Below are positions 33,630-45,046 of a stretch of DNA of 64,000 nt, one piece after another. The stretch covers positions 216,568,022 through 216,632,021 of the forward strand of contig NC_133333.1 in assembly GCF_042186555.1 (NCBI RefSeq), given 5' to 3'. Position 1 is the stretch's first letter. Each line of letters starts with the position of its first letter. Below the pieces are notes generated by a model. It saw only the letters and a list, made by a program, of their open reading frames with translations. It searched no databases and had not been told where the DNA came from. The stretch is from Aquarana catesbeiana. Its lineage: Eukaryota > Chordata > Amphibia > Anura > Ranidae. The position numbers and the translations under genes are program-made.

Positions 33630-33743
33630 CGCGCCACACGAATTTAGCGCGAACGGCCCATAACGTTCGCAATTCGGCGAACGATCGAACAGCCGATGTT
33701 CGAGTCGAACATGGGTTCGACTCGAACACGAAGCTCATCCCTA
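33630..33743. promoter_or_regulatory. hAT right end with subterminal CGAAC repeats
   Basis: Eight CGAAC/GTTCG pentamers lie in the last 100 bp (for example GCGAACGG, CGTTCGC, ATCGAACAG, GTCGAACAT), mirroring the left end. These are candidate transposase binding sites. Confidence 0.6.
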
Positions 33744-33751
33744 CTTACACA

Positions 33752-34149
33752 GGAGGATTCCTTGGGAGAAAGCATGTGCTTGTGTTCCTTTTCTTGAGAA
33801 AGAAAAGTACTTTAGTCTGCTGAGTGCTGATCGGATCTTTGTGGTGAAAGGAATCACTGTGGATTGTTCTGGGCCAGTGCACAGGAGGACATTTATCACA
33901 GGGCGGAACATTTTTTGTTGCGAGATGCATAATATTTGTTTATGGAAGAGAGCATTGAAAGATTGAAGTGGGCACTTTGTTTCTGTTCTCATCTGTTTTT
34001 TGAACATTTTGTATCACTACTGGATTTCTTTTTCGTATGTAAGCACAGAACACCATTGTAAATTCATATATTTTTTTTTAATTCACACTGTGTTACTAGG
34101 ATCACTTAAATGTTTTGCATCATGAGGTATGTTTTTTTATTGAGCCACC
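33752..34149. other. Continuation of the pre-hAT sequence, unrecognised
   Basis: Directly continues 26480-26667 when the hAT is removed. GGATTCCTTGGGA occurs on both sides (about 26579 and 33755), so this may be part of an unknown repeat containing a short duplication. Confidence 0.35.
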
Positions 34150-34152
34150 TTA

Positions 34153-34510
34153 GGCCCCTTTCATACGGGCACCTCCACTAATGGGATCCGCTTGCTCAGT
34201 GGGGGATCTCTCTGCTGATTCCCGATCAGCAGGTGGATGACAAGTCTGTGTGCATAGCAGAGCGGGTGCAGTCCCGCTCTCCTCTATGGACAATCAGAGA
34301 GAAACCGACCGCCTGTCCATTTCCATATGATCCGATCCGCTGAATGGAGAATAGGTCCACCATTTTACTGGTGGACAGGATAAGACTAAATGGTGGCGGA
34401 CATGTGTCCTCTGACATCCGTCGCTCCATAGAGGAGACTGGAGGGTCTGATCAGGTCCATCTGAAAAACTGACAGGCGAAGCTGAATGGACAGCCCATGT
34501 GAAAGGGGCC
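34153..34510. mobile_element. MITE with GGCCCCTTTCA termini
   Basis: Left GGCCCCTTTCATACGGGC and right GCCCATGTGAAAGGGGCC form an inverted repeat. Flanks are TTA (34150-34152) and TTC (34511-34513), compatible with a mutated 3-bp TWA duplication. Non-coding. Confidence 0.6.
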
Positions 34511-35119
34511 TTCAGCTGGGTGGCTGTGACATGACAGGGAGAAAGTGCAAAATTGATCAGAATGAAAAAGAATACAAATGCATTTTAATGAAAAAATAAA
34601 TAAATAGGAAACTGTTTCCATCTTTGTGTGTGTGTGTGTGTGTGGGGGGGGGGGGGTAAATGGAACTGAAGCTGTTCCAACCAGCTTCCCCACACTCCCT
34701 GTCCACTCACCATTACGAAAAGGGAACAGATCAACCCCGCAACACATTCAACCTCTTCCCAGTTGTCAAATTGGGAGGAAGATGTCGAAGGTGGATGAGC
34801 AGTGAGAGCAGACAGTGGAAGCCCTTAGCGCCATCAGTGACTGCTTGTCAGCCCCAGCCACCAGAAGAGGGCACCAGTTTCCCCGGCCAATGTTAGTATT
34901 GTAAGGGCACTACCCTTAGTAAGCATAGTGAGTGCTGCATCTCACTCCAGCATGCTGCAAAGCCATGGTCTCCATTACCGGCCGGTGCGGCATGTGTGTG
35001 CGGGGCGCATGGGCACAGGACACCTGCCGCAGTGTAGCCCAGGCACCAGGCCACTAATTCTAGTTGCTAATGCGATCTGGCACCTGGGGTTTGTCAAGCC
35101 CTGCATTAGGGGTACATAT
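34511..35119. other. Intergenic DNA with a (GT)n microsatellite
   Basis: TGTGTGTG...GGGGGG at 34625-34656. Otherwise nothing recognised. Confidence 0.4.
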
Positions 35120-35440
35120 ATACTGTATTGCTTTTTTTTGCCATCTGTGTCCCATTGTTAGGGACACTTGCCTTCACTTTCTGTCCAATAGCCAAAACAG
35201 GAAGTGAGAGGAAATCCCCAAAAAGTGAAAGATTCCCTGGGTTGTCACCAGAACTAGTGTCCCCATTGGAACATTTCCCGTCTATTTCTTTTCTGGTGAC
35301 AACCCAAAACTTAGACTTTCTTTCACTCCTGGTGAGAACAATAAACAAGACAACTAGAGGGAGTGAATCTCACTAATGGGGACACAAACAACAATAAAAA
35401 CCTGATAGGGGTTCTATTCCTTCTCCACACTAGCCAATAT
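35120..35440 (+). repeat. TTAA family D fragment
   Basis: GCCATCTGTGTCCCATTG and ACAGGAAGTGAGAGGAAATC match 24990-25070, continuing through TTTCTTTTCTGGTGACAACC. Both ends are missing. Confidence 0.55.
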
Positions 35441-36400
35441 ACTGTAACCCTTCCATGTCACACATTACATTAACCATTTTGTGTCACACTCCACTACACA
35501 CACACATGCATGTCACTTACACACACGAACACCACATTAACCCTTTGAAATCACACTCTTCAGTGCCATACACATACACAATGTAAGCCCTGCCATGCGT
35601 TTTCTGTGTGGGCTCTGATAGACTGACTACCTGTGGAAAGGGTAGAAAAATTGTCCTGAAAAATTGTATGTTAGTGCAAATAAAAAAAGTATCATGGACA
35701 GTACTCTATTTTCTATGTCACAAGTGCACTAATCAAGTATGTGGAAAGGGTAAAATTAAGTTTATATGTTTGTTTGGTGGTTTCAGACACATAGATATGA
35801 ACAAAAGCAAGTAATAGAAATAAAAATAGGACTTTACTGAATTGCCATTAACTGTTCGGTCACTGTACAGCAGTGAGGTTCACACACACATCTTTGATTT
35901 TGAATCCTTAGCTTAATGCTCTGAGATACTGGAACAATTAATACATGCTATTAGGTTATTTTAGAAAAACAGCACCCCCTGATGGTCAAATATGTTAATT
36001 ACTAAGCAATATAACCACACTAGTAGAAAGTAAGGCAAACAAAAAAGATGCCTAGCGTGAAAAAACAATGCATTTTCCCGCACCTATGGAGCCACAGGTG
36101 GGGCATAAAACTATCTATGTGTTTTTTTAGTGTTTGCTGAATGCCAGAAATACACTACAATTTATTTCACATTATTTCTTATGGGTCTCATTTACATCTA
36201 TGCAGTTTCCTGCAGTGCGTTTTTTGGAAAGGCGCAGGGGCTTTTTTACATGCAGGATGGTGTGTTTTTGGCTCAACAGACTTCAATTCAAGCATTTCAA
36301 AAACACATAAAAAATGCATGCAACTGTGCTTTTGGTAGGGTTTGTGTTTAACAACCAATCTCCTCCACCTACAAAAAAACAAAACACTAAAAAAAAAAAA
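35441..36400. other. Intergenic DNA, nothing recognised
   Basis: AT-rich with short repeats of CACATTAACCC-like phrases. Small open frames show no family features. Confidence 0.4.
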
Positions 36401-36419
36401 CTACATCAATTCTAAATCT

Positions 36420-36860
36420 CTAACCTATTCTGTAGTGCTGTACAGAGAACACAGAGTTCTTTCCATCAGCCCCTCCACCAGAGGAGTTTACACTATAATG
36501 TCCCACTGCAGTCAAACACTAATATTATTAATATAATTGTATACAAAATAAATGTATATTAATATAATTATATATAATATACATTTATATAACTCTCTAT
36601 ATATTATATTAGTGTATGCTAAATAAATATTAATCTATACAAATAAGCATACACGTGTTCTAGCTGTTTTATACTGTATATATAACTAAGCATATACATA
36701 TATGAATAGATAATACTATGCATCATAAAATGCTTTCACATTTTAATATCTCTGACATATTCCGCAGTGCTGTACAGAAAACACTGAGTTGATCATATCA
36801 AACTCTGCACCAGAGGAGCTTACACTCTTATGTCCCACCACAGTCACAAACTATTAATAC
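36420..36860. repeat. Two tandem copies of a dispersed repeat around AT-rich DNA
   Basis: CAGTGCTGTACAGAGAACAC / CAGTGCTGTACAGAAAACAC, then CACCAGAGGAG and TTACACT, ATGTCCCAC and CAGTC, occur at about 36433-36515 and 36765-36855. A third copy is at about 57720-57810. Family unknown. The DNA between is TA-rich (36536-36720). Confidence 0.6.
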
Positions 36861-37339
36861 TAATAGTATTATTAAACATTTACAGAATGCCTTAGCAATA
36901 AAGCTGTGTCCATGATATATAGAAAGTGCTATAGTACAAATAGGCACAAATATCCAAGTATGTCATATCACGTCAAGCATAAGAGCATTTGCCACATTGT
37001 TAATTTCAATCTATAGACAAAAGAATACATATATGTACAAAGGCAAAGTGAGCACCACTCAGTCATGAAGCTGCTTGTGTTGTGTATACATATGGGAAGT
37101 TAGTACCCCAAAGAGAGAAAATACAAAGCAAGACCCTGCAAAAAAGAAAAAAGGAGGTTGAAGAAAAATCCAATGTTCCAGGGGTGAAAGAACCACATTT
37201 CTAAAGGACCTCCTGCAATTATCTGCATAACTTTGTAGCCATGCCCCAGTAGGGGTTGCTGAATGTAGTGGTTTGCCTGTCACTCTGCCCAGCCAGACAT
37301 CCATCTCTCAGTCACTCAGAGACATAGAACAGTCCAAAA
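36861..37339. other. Intergenic DNA, nothing recognised
   Basis: No terminus, repeat or ORF that I can assign. Confidence 0.4.
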
Positions 37340-38360
37340 GTTTTTTTTTTTTATTGAGGGGATTGAACTTTGATGGGAAATGGGAAATTATGGGATGCCC
37401 AGGATTATTCAGTGTAACTTGCTTGGGACTTCTATATACACTCCAGTCTTCTCTCAAGCACAAACTCTTGCTTAAGACCTCTTATCTTTCACTCCTCCAG
37501 CACATCACTAGCTGCAGACTGTTACTCCAACAGCACTAGCTAGCACCTTATGGCTAGGCCTAACACTAATTCAGCCAGGCCTCAGTGAACTGCCTTTTGC
37601 GGGCAGGGCCCCTGGGCCCCTGTGGTGTAGAAATAGTTCAGGTGCTAACTGTCCTCTGCTCAGCTACCAATTCCAGATAGCTCTCTTCAGGCCCTGCCAG
37701 TCAGCCTGGCTGCAATGGCCTCTTTCCACTGTCCTTCCCAGAGTCCTCTCATCTGGTTCTGCACCCATCTAAAATGGCAGTTCTCCCAGGCGTGCCTCCC
37801 CAGTCCTCCCGACTGTGCTCCACTCACCAGCCCTCCTGGCTGCAACCAGTTGTCCTCCCAGGAGTCTCTCAGTGTTCTCCCGCTGTCCTCTACTTGCTCT
37901 CTCATGTGCCTCTGCTTCCAGGATCTCTTCACGCCTCCTGGATGCACCCGAGCCCCAGCCCAGGGTCACCCCCCCCCAGACTGGGGAGTTCCCCGTGGGC
38001 CCCGACAGCCTCCACACTCTCTCACTCCAGCTCTACCACCCAACAAGTCCTCCCCAGCTGGGCTGACCCCAGGCATTTAAGGAGGCCTGCCCCCTGCCAA
38101 TCCAAGTTGGGGATTGGTCAAGGCTCCTCAAGATACCCCAGGCAGCTCCACCTCTCCTCCCCTCCTCTCCTTCAAACACTTTCTAGAAGGAAGAGGGAGG
38201 TGACAGTGATACCACTTGTGAGTCACCCAGCCCTGCCCTGAGCCACTCCCAGCCCAGAATGAAAACTAACAGGCCTAGACACCAGCTAGGCCTGTCTAAC
38301 TTTTCCTACTCTCCAGACAAATCCGCACTCTAGCACCTATGTAACTAGAGGGTGCTACAA
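37340..38360 (-). mobile_element. Possible solo LTR (uncertain)
   Basis: A C/T-rich block of about 1 kb unlike its AT-rich neighbours. On the minus strand it begins TGTAGCACCCTCTAGTTAC at 38359, a start typical of LTRs (TG...). The other end is unclear and I could not find a target duplication. Pro/Ser/Leu-rich open frames in it look compositional. No retroviral or Gypsy coding sequence is next to it. Confidence 0.3.
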
Positions 38361-38556
38361 CTATATTGTATTACATAGGATTCTAAAGCTTGCTGCTATA
38401 GGTTATTTGCACACCGAAATGGAGGCCAGTACAATCCCCGCAATAGTTGCCCAAATGTTTATCAAATCACTATTTTCACAAAAAAATATGGGTAAATCTT
38501 TATAAGCACACATAAACACAACATAACTTACACATTTCCTGTAAAATTCCTTCTAA
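38361..38556. other. Unrecognised DNA
   Basis: Nothing found. Confidence 0.35.
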
Positions 38557-38890
38557 GGCCTCAGTCACATTCATACGCTAGTAAACAGGACGTATTTACT
38601 GTGCAAGCAGTCTCATTCATGACACAGCAGCTGCATGGACACAGTTGTTGCACCCAATCTGACATGTGAGTGGGTGCGGGTACACAGCTCTGAATGTGGA
38701 CAGTGTAAGTTCAGGGACACGGACCCACACGGATGTCAAATTGAGAGCTGTGGGTTTGATCGTGCAGCTGCTGCTTCCCAAATGACATCAATGTTTGCAT
38801 GGGGATGTACAGAACACCTGTGCATCCCCGTGCAAGTAAACATGGCCTCGCATAGGTGTATGCTTTAGTGTGCCCCATGTGAACAATGCC
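38557..38890. mobile_element. MITE-like unit
   Basis: Ends AAGGCCTCAGTCACAT and ATGTGAACAATGCCTTA are a weak inverted repeat. About 330 bp, non-coding. The target duplication is unclear. Confidence 0.4.
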
Positions 38891-39890
38891 TTACTATTTT
38901 TTTTTTTATTTACAATGTTATTTTTTTGGGGGGGGGGGGGGGTGTTATAAAAAGACCCCTGATGACTCTTTTCTTAGACAGAGATCCCTTTCTCTGCAGT
39001 CTCAGCTGCACTGCAGTTGAATGCATAGAAGCCTCTATACAGAGGCTCTTATTCATTCAGAAACAGCAACTTAGTAAACACAATTCACTATGCTTCAGTG
39101 ATGAATGAACACAGGAGTGATCATTTGCTGTGTTCATTTAGGAAGGGTCTGGTAAACATGTTTAGCAAGCCCACCCCCCACTCCCATCCTCTACCCTGCA
39201 CTGATCTCTAATCCCAGCAGTAGCTGGCGGGAGGGGGAGTAGGGAAAGCTGGTCAGGAGCACTGCAGGGAAGGATTGGGTGGGGCGGGGCAGTACAGGGG
39301 TTCTAAGCAGATGTGGGGGGGAATTTATTTGTGGAGTTAAGTCCAGCTGTGAAGGGGGGTTATCGGGCGGTGCTGCACCATGTAGAGCGCAAGGCAAAGC
39401 ATTCTGCTTCTTCAAGCTCTGCGTGCAGTATGAGAATCCTGCAGCACGATGTCAGGAGGGGTGCTTAGTTCCCCGCCCCCCCAGTGTCTTGAGCAGCCTG
39501 AGGGGGCACCACTTAAATCTGTATGAACATCAGATTTGTGGCAGAAAATTCTTGCACAAAAACACAGGGATGGGCTGTGTAATAAACATGCACATTCATT
39601 CATTGTTATGCATACACAGGCATAAGAATTTTTCTAGCTTTTCTTGGTCTGTGTTGTACGTGCGTATATGTGCGTCTTTTCATGTAAAGTACTGTCCAGC
39701 AACGCTAATTTTAAATTTTTCCTGTAATCTATACCCAGCGGAAGTTTACGCACCTCTATGTTAAGACTCATTAAAAACAATAGGTTGCATTTAAATCAGC
39801 AAAAAAAAAAAAAAACACCCAAAGCATCTAAATGCCCAAAAATGTGGCATTTTTAGGTGTCTTTGTGAAAGAGTTCCAACACTGACTGAA
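38891..39890. repeat. Dispersed repeat, second copy of the 3.6-4.6 kb family
   Basis: Matches the 3625-3675 and 4400-4616 segments without the SINE, so it represents the uninterrupted arrangement between 39527 and 39880. G-runs occur at 38929-38942. Confidence 0.5.
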
Positions 39891-40830
39891 GAAAAAAAGA
39901 GAATGGATCCAAAGTAAAAACATGAAAATTGTAATTGTACACAAACTGGCATTTACAGCTTTGTAGCAATTGATGAGATGGTTGGGTAAACATACAAATA
40001 AAATGTTTTAGAATGGCGGCGTTGTCAAACACATCACGGTAATGCTGATGAAAGTACATATGAATGTGTAGTTGATCCAATCACTCATGTGAACATGTTA
40101 ACGTGTATTCAATAATCAGCAATTGTATAATGTAAGATTATGCAGTTAAAGAGTTGAGGGTAATCTAATGGTACTCAATGCCAGTAAATAGCAGTGCTCA
40201 ATTCAATATGCTGTAATTACATTACATACAAATTTTATTTTACAGCAGACATCCGCTGGAGAGGAAAATTTTATCCACTCTCACAGGAGGCAGCAAAATA
40301 AAGTCACAGCAATAATAAATTATATGAATTAGAGAATGAAACATTAATTATTTAAATCTGCAGTACATAGTGATTTATGGAAAGCAATCTCCTGCCTGCA
40401 TTATAGATTATGAACAGCAGATGGTGATATAACTCTTTAATTGCAATGTACAATATATACAGACTCCAGCAGAGTGAGCAGAGAACACAGATAACAATTA
40501 TGTCTCATTAGATTGGATTTATAAAATGATTTCAGAATCGGACCTGCAGTAGCACTTAATCCAGCCATGGCCCAACGTTATAAATGATGAATCTGCCAGC
40601 TGCTTACCAATACAATACTGAGCAGTGGGAACCCATCATAGTAGTTGTCACAATGTTTTCTCCAGTTTCTGGCGCAGATTGTAAAGTATATAATCTAATC
40701 TGTAGAAACTGTAATGAACAGAGTTTTAGTTGCCACATTAGAGCAGAATACCACATAAACTTTCTGTTTGTAGAGCGTAAATCCGGGGCAAAATAGCCCA
40801 GGCCTGGCCACCTATGTCTACAACAACTTA
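39891..40830. other. Apparently unique intergenic DNA
   Basis: AT-rich and low in recognisable repeats. No exon-like ORF, splice-flanked segment or RNA gene could be supported. Confidence 0.4.
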
Positions 40831-41184
40831 GGCCCTCTTTCACACATGCAGGCCATTCGTTTCATCAGTTCAGTCACTTTTATTTAATGAAAAAGATGAA
40901 GGTTACATCAGATTTTCATCAGTTTATCTGTTTTTACATCCGCCAATTAGAGTCCTTAACCACTTAAGTCCCGGAGTTATTTTTGAATGCAAAAAGGACT
41001 GTTTGTTTACATCCGTTTTTTTGTCTGATTTTGTTTTTCTAAAAGTAGAAAAATATGGCTTTGATCCGTTCCAGAAAACGGATGTTAACAGAAGTGGATG
41101 TAAATGGATGATCATCGTCATTTTTTCCATAGAGATGCATTGATGTCTTTTTTCATCCACCTCACCACCTGTCCTCTGGACCAT
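40831..41184. repeat. Dispersed AT-rich repeat fragment
   Basis: Starts with GGCCCTCTTTCACACATG, like the ends of several MITEs here, and holds paired phrases (GTTTACATCCG; ACATCCG). The ends are not resolved. Confidence 0.35.
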
Positions 41185-41352
41185 ATTGCCTCACAACTAC
41201 TATGGCCCCCTTCCTGCTCTACCCTACACTCTCTAACCCACATGTTTAATTTCTCCCTCTCCACCAGCACCTTTCCCTGCCCTCTCAAACATGCACTGCT
41301 TTCCCCCTTACTTAAAAAACCTCAATGGATCCCACCTGTTTGAACAACTTAA

Positions 41353-41858
41353 AGTGTTTGTAAAGGTGTTTTTTTTTTTTTTTTAAAATAACAAACATGT
41401 TATACTTACCTTCACTGTGCAGCTCGTTCTGCACAGAGTGGCCCCGAACCTCGTCTTCTGGGGTCCCTCGGCGGCTGTTTCAGCTCCTCCCCGCAAGCAT
41501 TCACCACCTTAATGCGAGCTCCCTCGCACGGTGGTGAGTGCTTGCGGGCGCGCTCCCGTGATACAGCCGGCGGCTATAGCCGCTCGCTGTATCACTCGGC
41601 CCCGCCCCCCGGCGCGCCGCGTCATCGGATGTGATTGACAGCAGCGCGAGCCAATGGCTGCGCTGCTTTCAATCCATCCACTGCAGCCAATCAGCGGCCA
41701 GGGTGAGCGGAGGAACAGATGTCGGGAACGCGAAGCTGACTTTCGAGGCGTCAGGTAAGTAAAACGGGGGGGCTGGGGGCGGCGGTTCTGTCAGAAGTTT
41801 TTTCACCTTAATGCATAGAATGCATTAAGGTGAAAAAATTTTTACCTTTACAACCCCT
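41353..41858 (+). mobile_element. TTAA MITE family B, copy 2
   Basis: 506 bp flanked by TTAA (41349-41352 and 41859-41862). Ends AGTGTTTGTAAAGGTG and TTTACAACCCCTTT are inverted. Near the right end is a palindrome CACCTTAATGCATAG ... CATTAAGGTG. The GC-rich middle has another (GTGATACAGCCGGCGG ... CGCTGTATCAC). Closely matches 55886-56391. No transposase. Confidence 0.85.
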
Positions 41859-41862
41859 TTAA

Positions 41863-42533
41863 AGCGTTTGTTGACCAAAAAATAAAAATAAAGATCCCGT
41901 TCCTTTGAAGCATGTTATACAGCACAGTGCTTGTGCTGTGTATTTTGGCCCCCTGTATCACCTGAATTACCTGGCTGATCCAGTTTCTACCCTCCTCTCT
42001 GTATGCTGACTCTGATATATCAGGGCTGCTGAGCCCTGACACTGCTGTCAGCATACGTGCCTCCGCCATAAGCTGTTATCTGCAGCTCTCCTGTCTCCCT
42101 CTCTCCTCCTCCTCCCCTCCCTGCCTGTCATCTCTTACTATCGCTGATCTGCTCCTCTCCCTGCTGCTTCAAAACTAACTGATCTGTATATCATCCCCTC
42201 TGTCAGATAAAAAGCTGTGTCCTAGTGCCTATGCTTTATAATAATAAAAAAAAACTATTTCTACCTGTTTTAACATGGTCTTACAGCGATCACATGACTC
42301 CAGGCTCTCAGCTCCTCTCCTCCCCTACTCTCTGGCTGACGTCAGCAGGGGAATCTTGGCTCTGCCCACTGGAGATATCACACAGGGGGGGAGCCTGGAG
42401 TCATGTGATCGCTGTGAGATGCTGTTAAAACAGGTAGAAATTGTTTTTTTTTATAACGCACAGGCACTAGGATGCAGCTTTTTATCTGACAGACGGGATG
42501 ATATAAAGATGAGATAGTGGCTTAATAACCACT
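41863..42533. mobile_element. TTAA element adjoining family B copy 2
   Basis: 671 bp between TTAA at 41859-41862, shared with the previous MITE, and TTAA at 42534-42537. Ends AGCGTTTGTTGACC and TTAATAACCACT are weakly inverted. Long internal inverted arms pair around 42255-42440 (AAAACTATTTCTACCTGTTT with AAACAGGTAGAAATTG; ACAGCGATCACATGACTCCA with TGGAGTCATGTGATCGCTGT). Non-coding. Confidence 0.72.
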
Positions 42534-43604
42534 TTAAGACTCATCTCTCTGCTCCTGTTTGCCTCCAAGCTTCTTGAACACTTTTTCCATAAACATATAA
42601 GTTGATACCTCATTAATAACAGCCCTGTCAATCCCTTACAGTCATTCCACTGAAACTGCCCTCCTAAAACTAATGACCTACTAACTGCTAAAACCAATGG
42701 TCATTATTCCATATTCATACTCTTAGACCTTTCTGCTGTCTTCGACACAGTCGACCACCCACTGCTCCTTTAGAAACTTAGCTCCTTTTGCCTTCGCAAC
42801 TCTTCTCTTTCCTGGTTCTCCTCCTACCTATCTCAGCACACCTTAAGTGTCACATAAAACTCTACCTCCTCCGTTCCTCTTCTTCTTTCTGTTGGGGCAC
42901 CCCAAGGCTCCATCCTTGGGACCCTCCTATTCTTTCTCTACATCTTTTCCCTGGGCTAATTGATAACTTCCCACGTCTTTCAACAGCACCTCTATGCTGA
43001 AGACACTCAGATCTATCTTTCTACTCCTCATCTCAAACTCCCAATCTCTTTATATTTAACAAAGTGACATATTAATTTGGATGTCAAACCATTTCCTCAA
43101 AGTCAATCTGTCTAAAACTGAGCTTGTAATATTATCTTATCCCTGCCTCTTAAGTTTACTTTTAAGATCAACAGCACAATTATTGGTTGCTCTAGGGTGC
43201 TAGGTGTAATCCTGGACTCTGACCTCTTTTGGGCCCCACATCCAATCACTGGCTACATCTTGCAGCCTTAACCTCTGCAACATTTCCATTATTCAACCCT
43301 TCTTAACTAACAACATCACAAAACAACTTATTTACTCCCTGCCTATCTCCTGTCTTGACTACTGCAACTCCCTTGTCACTGGCCTACCATTACACAGGTC
43401 ATTCCCTCTTCAGTCTATCATGAATGCTGCTGCCAGACTTATACACCTTACTAACTCTTCCATGGCTGCCTCCATTCTCTGCCAATCTCTTCACTGGCTT
43501 CTGCTAGCCCTAGGTATAAAATTCAAAATACTAACCACAACATACAAAACCATTTTTAAGACATTTTGCTCTCTAACTCTCTTGTTACCTCCTCCTATGC
43601 CCAC

Positions 43605-45046
43605 CGGTGTTGCCAACTACCCGTAGATTTACGGGCAGCCTGTAAATTTAGACCGTTTTTCGGGCTGCCTGTCCGTTACCGGCATCGGTGCCCGTAAAAA
43701 AGGTGGCTGCGAGCCGCCGACCACACAACTGCGCATGCGCTGTTCCGAAGTCGGCCGGGCTCAGGAAAGCTCGTATGCGCTCGGCCGGGCGGCGCATGCG
43801 CAGTAACATAATTGTGCCGCCTGGTGCCATTTTTGAAAAGATCAAAAGAGACCACGCGGCCGGCGACTGTGCACTCGTCATAGGTATAGCCAAGCAGCCG
43901 GTGACGGTGAGGACACAGAGGAGGAGGAGAGTGAAGCTGGGGGGGATATCCATAGTAAAAGGGGACAGAGAGAGAGGAGGAGGTTACTAGGAGCCAGGAG
44001 GCTGAAGCCATGCCATGCAGGGGACAGAGACTGATGTGCTCTGTCCACCATCCATCATATTACTTCTCCAGTCCACATTATCAGTGTGCTGTGTCCTCCT
44101 CCTGTGCCCCTCTGTGTGGAGAGGTGAAAGGGGCACAAGAGGAGGACACAGCACACTGATGATGTGGAGAAGTCATATGATGGTGGGCAGAGGAGGAGGC
44201 TACTGTGAGGGGGTGAGGAGGACACTATCATGTCCGCAGCCTCTGTCCACCTCCTGTAGTATGTCCTCAGCCTCTGTTCACCTCCTGTAGTATGTCCGCG
44301 GCCTCTGTCCACCTCCTGTAGTATGTCCGCAGTCTCTGTCCATCTCCTGTATCATGTCCGCAGCCTCTGACCATCTCTTGTCTTTTATCATGTCTGCAGT
44401 CTCTGAGGGGATCCTAAAAAGGAGTCACGAGTGGGAGCGCTGCTGGGATGGGGGTTACGAGACAAGACAGACATGTGTGGACTGTGAAGAGGAGACTATA
44501 GAGTAAAACCAGAGCCGCCAAGCTGGAGCCATCTGACTGAGCCCTGCATGGTGCACCTGAGAGGAGGTCAGTGACAGTGCTGCCAGGCCAGTCTGAGGGG
44601 GGTCACTGATATAAGGTGGGAGTGAATACAATAATGTAAGGGGGCACTGATATAAAGTTTCCCCCCTATATTAGTAATCCCCCCCTTACCTTAGTGTATT
44701 CGCTCTGTGGTCACCATCCTGCAGACTCTGATGTAGGGGAGAACTAGTATCCTGACCTTCATGTAAATTGAGAAATATGTTTTTTGACTTTTGTTTAACT
44801 TAAACACATTGCCAATAGCACTAGCTATGTGTTTATAGTTCAAATATTGATATTTGCACTGTTTAGCACTAAAAACAGTCATTTTAGGTACTTTTCAGCA
44901 GTGCCAGTAAAGAATGTGCATCCGTCAGTAAATTTCATGATTTTTACCATAAAAAAAAAAAAAAATTTTGGTGCCGTTTGTAAATTTTTGCGTTCTGCCA
45001 GTAAATTTCACACTTCGGGGGGGGGGGGATGGAGTTGGCAACACTG
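43605..45046. mobile_element. Non-autonomous hAT element, 1.44 kb
   Basis: Termini CGGTGTTGCCAACT and AGTTGGCAACACTG are 14-bp inverted repeats with one mismatch. They are flanked by a perfect 8-bp duplication ATGCCCAC (43597-43604 and 45047-45054), diagnostic of hAT. The interior is CpG-rich near 43690-43880 and holds a short tandem repeat (CTCCTGTAGTATGTCCGCAG, 44230-44370). GTAAATTTCA-like motifs lie near both ends. No transposase, and no similarity to the 7-kb hAT ends. Confidence 0.9.

Larger units (their letters stand above)
26676..33743 (-). mobile_element. Complete autonomous hAT transposon (Ac-like ends)
   Basis: A 7068-bp element. Its 11-bp terminal inverted repeats TAGGGATGAGC and GCTCATCCCTA resemble those of maize Ac (CAGGGATGAAA). 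It is flanked by a perfect 8-bp duplication CTTACACA (26668-26675 and 33744-33751). The transposase gene reads on the minus strand. Inside are a 142-bp tandem array after the gene, and 167-bp and 57-bp arrays before it. CGAAC-rich subterminal regions lie at both ends. Identical flanking duplications and an open transposase frame argue for a recent insertion. A decayed relative lies at 17057-22087. Confidence 0.95.

Noticed and set aside
37715..38241. Pro/Ser-rich frames (121, 155 and 83 codons) as host exons
   Set aside because: Overlapping open frames in several phases in a C-rich block. No splice-site pattern or conserved domain; composition explains them.
37340..38360. Confident call of a solo retroviral LTR
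   Set aside because: Only one plausible end (TGTAGCACCC on the minus strand). No target duplication, primer-binding site or internal coding region was found, so it is kept as a low-confidence feature only.
39891..40830. A conserved host exon or regulatory element in the least repetitive stretch
   Set aside because: No ORF with domain features is visible, and conservation cannot be judged without other genomes.
43648..44312. Several overlapping 85-111 codon frames as genes
   Set aside because: They lie inside a non-autonomous hAT with defined ends. The frames are CpG-rich composition effects on both strands.
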